From Xenopus tropicalis (taxonomy: Eukaryota; Chordata; Amphibia; Anura; Pipidae), in the NCBI RefSeq assembly GCF_000004195.4, contig NC_030681.2:87111539-87175538 (forward strand): 64,000 nucleotides of DNA, in the 5' to 3' direction. The translations under genes and the position numbers were made by a program. The notes below the pieces were generated by a model. That model worked only from the letters and a program-made list of their open reading frames with translations. It made no database searches and was not told the DNA's origin. Below, in pieces: positions 24,611 through 37,272 of the stretch. Each line of letters begins with the position of its first letter. The stretch's first letter is position 1.

Positions 24611-25794
24611 GATTGTGGGTGTGTGGGGTATGTGTTTTATTGATAGTTATAGTATAAACATGTGTAGGAATGAGTGTGTTTAACTGTATTTGAATGTGTC
24701 AGTATGTTTGAGTGAGCTTGTATTTACCAACTTGACTGAGGACTTGAGCATGTGAATTTAAATGTTTCAATGACTGTAAGTCCCATTGCTTTTTGGGCCT
24801 ATTGCTTGACACAATTTTGATTTCTGGGCTCCTTCCTCTAGTTGCACAATATTGGGATATTAACTATTGATGCTGTGGACATGTGTTTGGTATTTCTTGT
24901 TCTTCCCTTAAGTAAGAAATCCATATGTATCTGTCTCTTGTTCTTGTTATATCATTAAAACATCATAATCTGTTTGCCTTGGGTTTGGTAGGCCCTTGTC
25001 TATTCTATACTCCAATCCAAAGGTAAGTAAACTTTCTGTATGTAGTCCAGCTGGTTTCTTTGAAAATAAGCTTTTTTCCTTGCTTTATGTGGATTTTCAC
25101 TGTTCATATGTGGACTGCAGCAGTATTTTTAATTATAGGAATGAAGGGACTTCAGATCCTAAAATCCAGCCAGTGCCATTCCTAGGCACCAGCTCAGTAC
25201 TGAAAACTTGGAGGCAAATAAACAATATATAGAAATATTGATTCCGTACAATAGTCAGTTTCTGAAATGTGTGGGTAGAATAATAACAATAATAGGAAAC
25301 AGTTGAAATATATAACACTGCTCCATTGGGTCATATATAGAGTTCTTATGTTGTCTTGGGAACAGATATCACACTGAATACTGTAAGTAACTGTAGTAAT
25401 TGTGAGATACCTCTTGTCTTCACTTTTGAACTGTAGCTCTTATAATACACTTCAAAGATCTTTGTCTTCATTTGAGGCTGTCATTTTGGTCATCTTTGAT
25501 GTAAAGAATGGAGGTCTCGCTTGTTCCTTGCTTGTTACAGTATGACCACTGGCATTCGGCATAAGGCAATGACAAGAGGCTATTAAAAGAAATGAATGGA
25601 TTTGAAGATTCTTAAGGAAGGTCATCTAGGCTGGGAATCTGTAGAAAGAAGAGTGGACATTGTCACGACAGTGATGGTTATGCTCAAAGGAAATATATAC
25701 TAATTTCTAACCATAGAAAAAATACTTGAATTCCAGCGGTCATCCATTTATTACAAATAAATAAAAAGCTACTTTTAAGACTATGAAGCTTGTT

Positions 25795-26010
25795 TATCAA
25801 TTTTTGATATTGCAGATTTATCAAAATATAAGATTAGAGCTCACCACAGAAAAAATCACCCACTTTGTGTTTATTCCTATGAGATTTTTAGAAGAGTATT
25901 TATCAAATGGTTAACTCACCCATTGATAAATATGCTTCTAAAAAATCCCATAGGAATGAATGCAAAGTGAAAGGTGAATTTTTCTTTGGTCAGCTCTAAT
26001 CTAGCATTAT
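25795..26010. mobile_element. Harbinger-type MITE
   Basis: Inverted halves around CATAGGAATGAATGCAAAGTG and CACTTTGTGTTTATTCCTATG, with inner TATTTATCAA and TTGATAAATA. It is related to the intact copy at 32758-32983. Confidence 0.7.
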
Positions 26011-26129
26011 AATTAATCTGCAAGCTTTTAGATGCCAATGTTTTACATTCAAGTCTTTTGAATGTTTTGCTTTTAATTAATATTGAACATTTGAGTTTGG
26101 GAAACCATCATTCCAATTCTCTGCAATAA

Positions 26130-26302
26130 TAAAACTGAACCTTGTACTTGATTCTAACTAAGATACAATTAATCCCCATTGGAGGCAAAACAATCCAACT
26201 GAGTTTATTTAATGTAGACTTAAGGTATGGAGATCCAAATTATGTAAAGTCCCCTTAAGCCCCAGGTCCCGAGCATTCTGGACAACAGGCCCCATAGCTG
26301 TA
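26130..26302. mobile_element. Fragment of the TACAGGYATGGGA MITE family
   Basis: It shares TTGGAGGCAAAACAATCC and CCCCAGGTCCCGAGCATTCT with 1327-1646. The left terminus is missing. Confidence 0.7.
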
Positions 26303-26879
26303 TTTTCGTTTCTCAGATATATTTGGCACTGCTGAGAAAATGTAGATAATACAAAGCAAACAGGAATATGTTGGGTTGGTATGGTTGCGCATGATTGTAT
26401 ACGATGGAGGCGGATTGTTGTCCATAGCACTTTATTATCAGTGAGAAACATATGGCTCAAGGCACCTCGTAGATATTATGACTTGGAAAAGCCATTTTAC
26501 GTATCTTTTAATTGGTGTTATATTCACAAATATTTGTAAAACAAAATCTATAAAGGTTTTCATTCATCCAGGTTGTGATATGTAATGGGGTAATTTTCTG
26601 TGCCTAACACAGGCAATGCTGCTGGTCTCTAGGGGATGGCTGCAGGTTCTTCAGCCAATTGGCAAAGGCAGAATGCAATGTGCAAAGTGCAAAAAACAAG
26701 CTGAAATCTGGCATTCATTTTTGGGCTTTGTGTTCTGGCTTTACTGGATGGCTGAAGAGACCTGTGGCCAGCTCCTTGAATAGAGCGCTGTCTGTGTTAG
26801 GCTGTAATATATTTAAGAGGGTAAGTTGGGGGGAGGAACGTAGGCATCCCCTCCTCTCTCTCCTACCCATGCCCTAACT

Positions 26880-28820
26880 TGTGCAGAGCACTTTAAAAAT
26901 AAAATTGACACCATCCGTAGTGACATTGCACAACTTAATCCCCATAACCATTCACCTCCCTCCCTACACACTACCCAGTCTCTTCTTGGCTCCTTCTCCC
27001 CAGTGACTGAAGAGGAAGTCTCAAAACTTTTGGCTTCCTCTCACCTTACTACCTGCCCACTTGATCCCATTCCTACCAAACTTCTACGCAATGCCAACCC
27101 CTGTCTTATCAAAGCCTTAACTCATCTATTCAATCTCTCGCTCTCTACTGGAATCTTTCCCTCCCAACTGAAACATGCACTTATAACCCCTATTCTGAAA
27201 AAACCCTCCCTTGATCCCTCCAATCCTACTAACCTCTGACCTATCTCTCTGCTCCCATTCATCTCCAAACTACTTGAGCGCCTAGTTTACAACCGACTGA
27301 CACTATTCCTCTCAGACAAAAACCTCCTGGATCCCCTACAATCTGGTTTTAGACAACAACACTCCACTGAAACTGCTCTAACCCGACTAACAAATGACCT
27401 CCTATCGGCTAAAGCCAAAAAACACTACTCGCTACTAATACTTCTCAATCTCTCTGCTGTTTTTGACACTGTGGATCACCCTCTCCTCCTCCAGTCTCTC
27501 CGCTCTCTTGGCCTTCGTGACACTGCCTTATCCTGGTTTTCATCTTATCTCTCAGATCGATCCTTCAGTGTCTCTTACAATGGGGAATCATCTTCTCCCT
27601 TGCCTCTTTCTGTCGGGGTTCCTCAAGGCTCTGTCCTGGGCCCCTTACTATTTTCTCTCTATACCTCCTCACTTGGCAAATTAATCAATTCTTTTGGCTT
27701 TCAGTACCACCTCTATGCTGATGATACTCAGATCTATCTTTCCTCTCCTGATCTCAACCCAGAGCTTCTAACTCGTGTCTCTTCTTGCCTGTCCGCTATC
27801 TCCACTTGGATGTCCCAACGTTACCTTAAATTAAATCTCTCTAAGACTGAATTGGTTCTCTTTCCCCCATCCAATGCCCACACTGTTACTGAGGTATCTA
27901 TAAAGGTTAACAATTTCCCCATCACCCCATCTTCCCAGGCCCGGTGCCTTGGGGTTATCCTTGACTCTGCCCTGTCCTTCACTCCTCATATCCAGTCACT
28001 TATCAAATCATGTCACTTTCACGTAAGAAATATTTCCAAAATACAATCATTTATCACCCAAGATGCTGCCGAAATTCTTATTCACTTATAATATCTTGCC
28101 TGGACTACTGTAACTCCCTATTAATTGGCCTTCCCCTCCAAAAACTGTCCCCTCTCCAGTCCATAATGAATACTGCTGCCAGGCTCATACACCTCTCCAA
28201 CCGCTCCTCCTCTGCCGTGCCGCTCTGCCAATCCCTGCACTGGCTTCCCCTACCATCCAGGATAAAATTCAAACTAATGACTCTCACATACAAAGCAGTT
28301 CATAACTCTGCCCCACCCTACATCTCTGAACTCATCTCCAGGTACCATCCAACCCGCTTGTTACGCTCCTCTACTGACCTGCTCCTCAACTCCTCTCTCA
28401 TTCCCTCCTCACACACTCGCATTCAAGATTTGCAAGGGCTGCCCCCCTTCTCTGGAATTTGCTCCCACAAACTATCAGACTTTCTCCCAATCTCTCTGCC
28501 TTCAAGAGATCTCTAAAAACGCATTTATTTAGAGAAGCTTACCCTAATCTAGTTTAACATGACCTCAGTGTGCTGCTAAAAGCAATAACCTGTGCCACAC
28601 CTCTCACAACTCTGGTCATGCCCATTCCCACACCTTGTGTCTCAACCCTTTCTCCTTGTAGATTGTAAGCTCTTTTGGACAGGGCTCTCTTCACCTCTTG
28701 TATCGGTTATTGATTGCTTTATATGTTACTCTGTATGTCCAATGTATGAAACCCACTTATCGTACAGCGCTGCAGAATATGTTGGCGCTTTATAAATAAA
28801 TGTTAATAATAATAATAATT
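26880..28820 (+). mobile_element. L2-clade LINE, dead and 5'-truncated
   Basis: About 1.9 kb of reverse transcriptase and C-terminal region, followed by the L2-type 3' end GGCGCTTTATAAATAAATG and a TAA-rich tail. ORF1 and endonuclease are missing. It is much richer in C than its surroundings. Confidence 0.88.
27003..28516 (+). pseudogene. L2 reverse transcriptase pseudogene
   Basis: Readable landmarks are [68 protein letters not shown], and YADDTQIYL. It is broken in several places. A TGA at 27238-27240 replaces what is normally Arg in the N-x-RPISLL motif, as CpG decay of CGA would give. The first catalytic position reads LNLSAVFD, where the family has L-Asp-L-S. A one-base indel near 28085-28095 shifts the frame before CLDYCNSLL. 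It cannot encode an active enzyme. Confidence 0.85.
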
Positions 28821-29107
28821 AAGACATGCAAGCATAGGCAGAAATGGGGCCCTGCCACAACAGGGCTCAACTGCGCTTCCCAATGCTGCATTATGCTTCT
28901 CCCAGTGGATTTTACTCAGGGTGTAAATGCTCATTAGGGGGAAAGAAAATTATACCTTTAGTATATTGTAGTGATACATCTAAGAAAATCATAAAAAGTT
29001 TCTCTTTATCAAATACTGCTTTCTCAGTTTAATTTGGATAAATTCCTTATAACTTGCAACTACTAGGTAATGTTAGCTGAAGGCTAGTCTGAACATATTC
29101 TATAGGG

Positions 29108-29413
29108 CAAGGATCCCCAACCCTTTATATCCACAAGTCACATTTAAATAGAAAAAATGTTGGAGAGCAACACAAGCATAAAAAATGTGCCTAGAGGTGC
29201 CAATGAGAGCTATAATTGGCTATACAATAGCCCTGTGTTGACTGGCAGCCTACAGAAGGCTCTGTTTGCCAATTACACTTGTTTTTATGCAACCAAAGCT
29301 TGCTTGCTAACCAGAAATTCAAAAATAAGCACCTGCTTTGGGGCCACTGGGAGCAACATCCAAAGGGTTGGCGAACAACATGTTGCTTGCGAAGGGCTGG
29401 TTGGGGATCACTG
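29108..29413. mobile_element. hAT-type MITE, 306 bp, with 8-bp target duplication
   Basis: The termini CAAGGATCCCCAACC and GGTTGGGGATCACTG are inverted. The flanks are an exact 8-bp direct repeat, CTATAGGG, at 29100-29107 and 29414-29421. An 8-bp duplication with CAGNG-like ends is diagnostic of hAT transposition. Confidence 0.9.
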
Positions 29414-29429
29414 CTATAGGGGGTGTGAC

Positions 29430-30949
29430 ATGCCGTGTGCCTGTACAATTATTGTGGGAAATTAGCTATGGTAGGCAGGTAAGCAGAGGATCTGGAGCAT
29501 AGAGACAGTGACTTCATGTCTTCTGGGAGAAACACAGGTTTATTTGTGGTTTATTTGTTTATTTCCCAACTTAAATATCACAGGAACACAGTTCTGTATC
29601 ACAGTGGATTGCATCTGCTTATTTGCACTTTTCACATTGTCTTGGTCTTTGGTCCGATGGCCCCTATGCCCGTCATTGTAATTTGATCTTTTCGCCCCTA
29701 TCATAAGATCCATTTAAAGAGTGCATCTTACTGTGTATGGTCACCTTTACTTCCATGGTGATGAGAGCAGGGTATATTGCAATACATCATGATTTATTAG
29801 TATAAGGGGTAAGCAAATGTCTTTTGTACTTAGGGTATGCTTAATGGGAAGCTGCTCTTGGACTTCCTTTGTATTTTATAGCCAATTTAAAAATGTGAGA
29901 AAGCAAGATTCCAAGACATCACAAAGCAATTAGACACGACTACTGCTCTGTCTGCAAGGCACCAACATTATGTAATTTGATTTCTAGATCTGTCTTTAAA
30001 TGAATAATGTCTACAATAAATCTGTCCTTCTGATCACTGGCTGACTTCCCAGTGGCATCAATACAAACAGAGAGCATGTAGCTTTACGTTTAACTCTGTT
30101 GGGAAAAATAGTTAACATTGAAAAGGAACAATGAACCTTTTGAGAGTAGCAACCACTAACCACCTTAATAGTTGAGGTTCTATTGAAGATTTCCATATAA
30201 AGGGGGGTTGCGGAAGCCCTCCAAGTCTAAAATGAATAACAATTGTCTTAGAACTGCTATACTAAAGATATTGATAATTAAATTAGCCTTTTCATAGCCT
30301 CCCCAAGTCATCAGTCAATCTATCATTAAAATTACTGTCTATTTGCTAGGGTCAGTTACCCTAGAGACCAGGTAACAGTTAATATGTTTATTTTAATTAA
30401 GGAATAAAAACAATACATCATTGCACTATGACATGTCTTCCAAGAGAACCATACTAAACCATGGCCAACATGACATGGTACTGCTCTCTAATATAGCTAA
30501 CCTAACACACTCGCCCTTTTTCATATGTTGAAGCAGTCCAGTCCTGTCTGCTGGTGAAACAAACATTATTTTATTTTAACATTATCCATAGTTTGATGTC
30601 CAGTAGTCATGGCAACACATGACAATTCCATTTCAAGCATGTCAAGATTCTTATATGCCGTAATATAAATTGTTGTCATAACAACTAAAAGGCACTGACT
30701 TTGAAATATATGATTCTTCAAAATAAAGCATAATCTTTATCAGTGGAAGTGTATCACAACATTCACATAATATCAAGCATAAAATATTATTTAAAACTTG
30801 AGTTTGCAGTTTATGTTAATGCATGAACTCATGTAGATTGGCATGGGAGGGGTTAAAAAGGGATTCTGTCATGATTCTATGGTGTACTTTTTATTTCTAA
30901 ATTGCACTTTTACATAGCTAATAATTCACTAATTTACATCTGTATGACT
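29430..30949. other. Intergenic DNA, no gene seen
   Basis: AT-rich, with no protein motif or repeat boundary that I can support. Confidence 0.5.
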
Positions 30950-30950
30950 T

Positions 30951-31018
30951 TAGGCTAATGCCACAGCAAAAATATTGCAGAAAATATACGCCATACGCAT
31001 GGTGTGGCATTAGCCTTA
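30951..31018. mobile_element. Very short MITE, about 68 bp
   Basis: TAGGCTAATGCCACA and its inverted partner TGTGGCATTAGCCTTA form the two ends, with almost no interior. The end sequence is shared with 40508-40771. Confidence 0.6.
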
Positions 31019-31759
31019 GCTCCTATACAGATGTTATTTACCTGCATACTGGATCAGCTGTGAGGCTTGTTAACCTGCTCCATTCAGAACAAAAACCAAA
31101 GCATCAGCAATTCTCACTAGAGTGGCTATTTTAACAGTTGATATGCAGTGCCTTAAGCACACCCTGTTATCACCTGACAGGATTGCATTTCTCATAGTGA
31201 AACCTTGGCTTGCATCCTATCTAGAATGTTCAGCGATGCCTTAGTCAGCATGGACACATAAGGAGCAAAGACAATGGCCAAATATCCAAAGATAGTCTCT
31301 ATGGCAAATTTACCATTGGTACCAGAAGTGCTGAATGTCCTGCCCTTAAGGTTTAATGATGTCTTGAGAGTATGTGGCATCAGCACAGATATGTGGCAGG
31401 GAATGGCAGGTAACTTAGATACCTGGTGCAAAATGGTGAAAGGTTATCAGGCAAGCAGATGAGAAAAAAGACAACTAGGGTTTGAAAGCTAAAAGCAAAG
31501 GACAATATCCACCACATCCTGCTTTATTAGTGTATGGACAATCACCACAAGACTGTACAAACTCATTACACTTTGCAATACAAACGCCCAAAAGTGACTA
31601 AATCAATGATGCATCTGCCCTGCCTCCCAACACAAGATTTGCCAACAATAATTATACATAAGTATATTATTTATTTTTCTGTTTAACACAGACATCTATA
31701 ACATTCTATTTATCTGGGAGTGTGTTTAATTCACCACATGTAGCAAAGATATGCATAGA

Positions 31760-31782
31760 AATATATATATATATATATATTT
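31760..31782. repeat. (TA)n microsatellite
   Basis: A simple run of TA dinucleotides directly beside the hammerhead-like element. Confidence 0.9.
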
Positions 31783-31784
31783 CT

Positions 31785-31890
31785 CCAAAAGTTATGTGCA
31801 CTCCAGCGTAGATCAATTAGCTTTATTGATAACTTACATCATAGCTCAAACATCAACGTTTCGGTCCGGGTCTAGGACCTTGTTCACAAT
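31785..31890 (-). repeat. Second hammerhead-like retroelement end
   Basis: On the minus strand, GTGAACA (31886-31880, a decayed CTGATGA) is followed by a perfect 5-bp hairpin, GGTCC...GGACC, then GAAACGTTGATG (GAAAC at 31862-31858), then AATAAAGC from 31827. The layout and the string GAAACGTTGAT are the same as at 2591-2650. Confidence 0.5.
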
Positions 31891-32142
31891 GTCAAACCCC
31901 ACTAATGAATTCACTTCAATACATCCCATATATACAAAACAAAACAGAACCCCCACCTCCAAACATTTCGTAACCACCCGTTAGCTCCACCTCCCCCAAC
32001 CACCACCCACTGGTTATAGTTAAAGGGACGTGGACTACTATATACACAAATGGAAGTATATTACAAGCATATTAAAAAACAATGTTAAAACATTATTAAA
32101 ATTCATTATAACTGTAGTTCATCTATATATAGATGTATAATC

Positions 32143-32435
32143 CCAGACCAGGCGTAGGGCGGATATTTTTGGCAAGTGGAAAAACGCTTGTGCCTGCACC
32201 CGAATGAATGAGATACGCTCGGGTGCAGGCACATGTAGCGGAAATATGCATAAAAACACGAGCGTTTGAAAGTCTTGCGTTTTTATGCATATTTCGGCTA
32301 CATGTGCCTGCACCCGAGCGTATTCCATTCATTCCGGTGCAGGCACATGTAGGAGGCGTAGGGCGGTATTTTCAACAAGCGTTTTTCCGCTTGCCTAAAA
32401 TATCCACCCTACGCCTCGTCTGAAATTTGCCTTAG
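32143..32435. mobile_element. Fully palindromic MITE with nested hairpins
   Basis: The outer arms are GGCGTAGGGCGGATATTTTT and an inverse ending CACCCTACGCC. The inner arms are about 50 bp, including TACGCTCGGGTGCAGGCACA and its inverse, around a short centre near 32270. GTGCAGGCACATGT occurs several times in both orientations. It is much higher in CpG than its flanks. Confidence 0.75.
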
Positions 32436-32757
32436 ATTTATTCTTGGCATAAAAAAAAAACAAATGGACAGATGTTCATTAGTAAAACATGTTGGACAGT
32501 GAGTCACATCATTCTATAGTCATGCCTTTATAGAAACCATGAATTAAGTTCAAATTAAGCCCCTGAAGATATCAGCCCTCACATTAATTGTGGGTCTGTC
32601 TCAGCTGGATTGATTTTGGAGACTGATGCATTCAGTCAGCTGCTATAGGGTTTCTGATTATCTAAACTTTGGTTTCTTTTTGACTATTTTTGCTGTTAAA
32701 TTTGATTTTTGCTTTGAGTCCTGCCAAAAGAAAACCTATAAAAATTCCAACTGCTAA

Positions 32758-32983
32758 GGGACAGATTTATCAAATGTGAGTTTAAAGCTTAATACATAAA
32801 AACTCACCCACGTTGCCCACGTTCTATTCATTCCTATGGCATTTTTAGAAGCATATTTATCAAATAGCGAGTTCTAACATTCACCCATTGATAAATACAC
32901 TTTTAAAAATCCCATAGGAATGAATAGAATGTGGGTGAGTTTTTATGTAAAGCTCTAAACTCACATTTTGGTAAATCTGCCCC
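32758..32983. mobile_element. Harbinger-type MITE, 226 bp, TAA duplication
   Basis: GGGACAGATTTATCAAA and its inverse ending GGTAAATCTGCCC form the ends. TAA is duplicated at 32755-32757 and 32984-32986. The arms share CATAGGAATGAATAGAA and its complement. Confidence 0.85.
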
Positions 32984-32986
32984 TAA

Positions 32987-35900
32987 AACTGCCTATGCAA
33001 ATGCTCTTCCCCTTGGAATCATGCACCACTGTATAGAATACATTGTAAGAAACCAATAATCATAAACCTCGCTGTAAAATACTCTACTCAAAGCAATTTA
33101 TCTGTATGAACATTGTTTGGGAAGTTTCTGCTGAAAACTTCAGGCTGATGATTTGATAAGTAATGTCTCAATGACCTGAGGATTATGTTACACTATTGCT
33201 CTAGAAGGCCATCTTCTCATATTGAAGGGAAACTGTAGCCCTATACATTGCAGGTGTCTATAAACATACATACATCACATACAGTAAAACAGCCCATATG
33301 TACCACACTGTTTCATATAACTAAAGCCTTTTCAGTAATATGTGCTATTGGATACTTCCAGATAGAAAAACTCACATTTTAAGTATTGAAGTCCACTTTC
33401 TGGATTATATGAGGACTTTTGCTCACACACAAACCAAGGGAACACATACATGCTATCAGCCAATGAATAGGCAGTGATCTGTCTTTCTGTCTATCCTAAC
33501 AATGCATTGTTTTCCTGTGATTATTAAAAAAGTATGTGGAACATCACAAAATCACAGCTCAATGTAAAAGCAATAAAAAGGACAATGTATATGCCAGTTT
33601 GGTAAGATTCTTTAAAAGGTGACATATGATTTAAATCCATTATTTAGTGATTCATTTGGAATTTATAGATTTCCTAGTTTTCTATACTTATAAAAACAAC
33701 TTGATATGCATCTATAGAACAATACACACATGAAAAACAAAGAGCTGCAAATAGCAGAAAGAGAAAATACAGCTATATTTGCCAGGAAAGAGTTCAATAA
33801 GGTCAATGAAATAATTTATTTGCGTATGCAGTTCATGACGTGAAAGGAACATAATTGCTATATGTAAATGTGAACAGATGACAACAATAAATATAAAGGA
33901 GTAGAAAATAATTATCCTATGGAAGGTTAGGGCCTTTTCTGTAAGGAAACTTAGCACAAAGATTTGTTCACACATTAGCAGGAAAGAAGGGATGCTAGGA
34001 GACATGTATAGAACTAATTAGCATGATTTCAAACCTATCCCCACATTTGCAGTGACATATATCAAACATTACTGAGTCATTAAGAACCTGTCGTGATTTT
34101 AAAAGATCAATAAGGGGGAGTATTAAAAAAAATAACAGATGAGGAGAAAAAAAAGCATGTTAAACATGTAAAAATGTGAATTAGAAAAAGGGACATTTCA
34201 GATATAAAGAGAGAGTTAAAATAAAGGTGTAGTGGCCCCTTAAACATTTAAGAACAATGTTTTCCTTTGGTCTGGTAAAAACATCACAGACCTCATTAAT
34301 ATTGTCTTGGGTAGTGCTAGGAACTAACATGGCACCTGGTACCTGTGACTGATGTGAAAGAAGCAGCAGGGGCAGATGCTCAAGGAATAACTGTAACTAA
34401 AACCTGCCTTAACTATGTGCTAAATATAGGGCTTCCATTGTGCATTAAAATTGCAGCCAACAAAAGTTTGTACAAGTGTGCCAGAAACGTGCCACTCACC
34501 ATCCAGTGGACAGAGAACTGATAGGATCTATAGGGAGCTCCAATAAAGGGGCTATTTTGCAGACGGTATTACATTTTAGCCCAAAGGTAAAACCAGCACC
34601 ATATATTATCCATAATTGCCTACAAAATTAGGTTTTTTTTTCCATTTATCCAATATGTCTCCTTAACAGTGTACATATTCTTATTAGCACTCTTCTTGAA
34701 CACTCTATGTTTGTTTCAGCAAACAAAATACATTTATGTATATTTACTGCAATTACCCTGCCAAGGTTCTGCAATGTTGGTACATCTTATCATTTTAGTG
34801 ATGCATACTTTTAATCTCCTAAAATATATACAGTAATTCATTACACAGTTTCCTTCTTCTTTTTTATTCTCTGACCTGCGATTGCCACTTACTGTGTTAG
34901 AACCTTGTCTGCTTCCCAGAACACTAGCACACTGCCATGTCTTTATCCTTCCTTTGAAGCAATGCTTCTGTTTAATCTTTATTTTCCTACAGCCCAAAAG
35001 AAGGGTTTAAAAAAAAAAAAAAACTAATGAAGCAGAGATACAACAGAAAGACTTTTGAAGCTAACCACTCTGTCCCTTTTCACCTGCCTTGTTATACACA
35101 ATGTATTCTGTATAGTATGTAACGTTGCTAAGAAAGGTACACACTGTGGCTCAAAAATCAACTTGCAACTCAAACTGGCTTTGTTAAATGACACACTATT
35201 TGTTCAGTTTATCGATATAAGTTTATCATATACTAGAGCTGTTAGGAAAAGTTGCAAATAAAAAATGGAAATAGGCCACCAATGAAAGTGCAGTTGCACA
35301 GCCGCTAAATTGGCCACAGTCAGTACAAAAATAACACTGAAAATAACACCAACTGCACCAATGTAGATATAAAAACATGGCACAATTGCATCCAAACTCG
35401 TGCTTTGCCAACTGCAGTGCAGTAAGTCAGTGTCTTTAAGGGTAAGTTCACCTTTACAAAGCCTTTAAAAAAGAGTGATTAACAATAAAAAAATAGAAAA
35501 ATGAATTACAATTGCATGGACATGGGAAAGCTTATCTGTCTAAGTACTAAGGCCAAATCTAGGCTGTTAATAATGTATGTACTGCTCAAGGTATCCAAAT
35601 ATTCTGATTCTGCAAACAAATTGATTGTTTATGTTCATAGGCTCATCCCTCTACTTTTTCGGATATCTGAAATATAACTGATAGTCCTTTAGGGCGGCTA
35701 ATGCATTTCTCAGGTACTTTGTGGAAACAGCCAATGCTAAATCATTTAAGGCTTAACATTGTTTCAGACCATTAATATTTTGATTCAACCTGCAACTTAA
35801 TTATTTAGGTTTTTCTAAATCAAGAGTTTACAGTACTTGGAGACACTTTGCTGAAACTTGTTACTCATTTGAAAATATTTCTAACAGAAACCTCTCTAAA

Positions 35901-36640
35901 GCACTGCATGAAAAACTAGCTGAATGTATGAACCATCATGGCATAGAAAGTAGCATTTGCCCCTCTCTCCCTCCCTCCAGCAGTGCAGCTCACTTACATG
36001 CTACATTGTCTGTACATGTCACGTATCAAGCATAGCCTATCCCTAACACCCTTTATATGGACAAGTATGTATATAGTTACACACACCTAAAAGTCTGTTG
36101 TTTCTTATCTTATCTGCTTCTTCTATTTTTTACCACTTAATATAATATGTGTTGTCAACTGCTGGTCTGCTCCTTTTTCACTGTAGTTTACATCCTCTAT
36201 CCTGCTGTTGTTACACATGTCTTATATACAATAAAGTAACCACTCAACTGGTGAACAAAACTGGCAAGGTAGAGTGCAAAACAAAGAAAACAAACTAAAC
36301 TGAAATCCATAAATAAATACTCTGCATTAAAACTCCAAGAGCTAAAACAGTAGCAGAATGAACAGAACAGAGCCCAGAATGGTATAAGGCTATACCTAAC
36401 ATAAATCTGAGTGTATAGCTATATTCACAGAAGGTCATGCACAGATCAATCTAAATTTACAAACCCTTAAGATGGGTCTGCACAGGCCCACACTATGTAG
36501 CAGAGATGGCCAAATGAGCAGTTCGCAAGGTATATGGGTGGCTTCATACATAAAGGTACTAGTATACTTCCATATATATACTAGTTTCCCGCTTTTAATT
36601 GTAATTAAAAGGATACTGTAATGATTCTGTACAGATAGCC
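32987..36640. other. Intergenic DNA, no gene seen
   Basis: A long AT-rich stretch. Open frames here are short and lack family motifs. Confidence 0.5.
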
Positions 36641-36644
36641 TGTG

Positions 36645-36988
36645 AGTAGTGATGAGTGAATTTTTTCACGAGGCATGAATTCACAGCAAAATTCCACCTT
36701 CTGCCATTGGCAAATTTGTTGCAAAACTACAGCAAAAATTTGCCACAAAGAAAAATTTGCAAAGAAAAAAGTCACCGGAAAAAAAGCCCATTGCCATTAA
36801 TGCATTTGGAGTAAAAAAAGTTGCATGTAAAAAATGTCACACTTGTAAAAATCTGTCGCTCATAAAAATTGTGCTTGTAAAGAAAGTCAGCTATTAACTT
36901 AAATGTGGTTTGCAAGTTTTTCGATTTTTTTTTTTGCAGTTTTGTGAATTTTTCGGTTAATACAAAAAACAGATTTGCTCATCATTGC
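36645..36988. mobile_element. MITE, GATGAGTGAATTTTTT family
   Basis: The left end AGTGATGAGTGAATTTTTTC and the right end with GATTTGCTCATCATTG are partly inverted. The interior repeats AATTTGC motifs on both strands. Confidence 0.6.
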
Positions 36989-37089
36989 CAGTGAGTATTT
37001 TCGTTTTCTAAATTGACTAGAGGCAATATTACAGTTTACTAATATTGTCATTGGGTATAGGATGTTCTTGTCCTGTGAAAATTCTGTAA

Positions 37090-37272
37090 GGGCAAAGACA
37101 CACTGAGCGACTTAGTAGCAGCTACTTGTCACTATTAAATACCAAAAAATACCCTGCCATAGACAATACTGAGAATTGCCTCTGCTAAAACACACGTAGT
37201 AAATCATCAGCATTGGCTATTTTAGTAACCGTGACAAGTAGCTGCTACTAGTAGCTCTGTGTGTCTTCACTC
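37090..37272. mobile_element. MITE, about 180 bp
   Basis: GGGCAAAGACACACTGAGC, then AGTAGCAGCTACTTGTCAC, is mirrored by GTGACAAGTAGCTGCTACT and TGTGTGTCTTCACTC. Confidence 0.75.

Noticed and set aside
31192..31462. Balanced-composition segment with frames on both strands
   Set aside because: Looks less AT-rich than its surroundings, but no protein family or splice sites could be supported.
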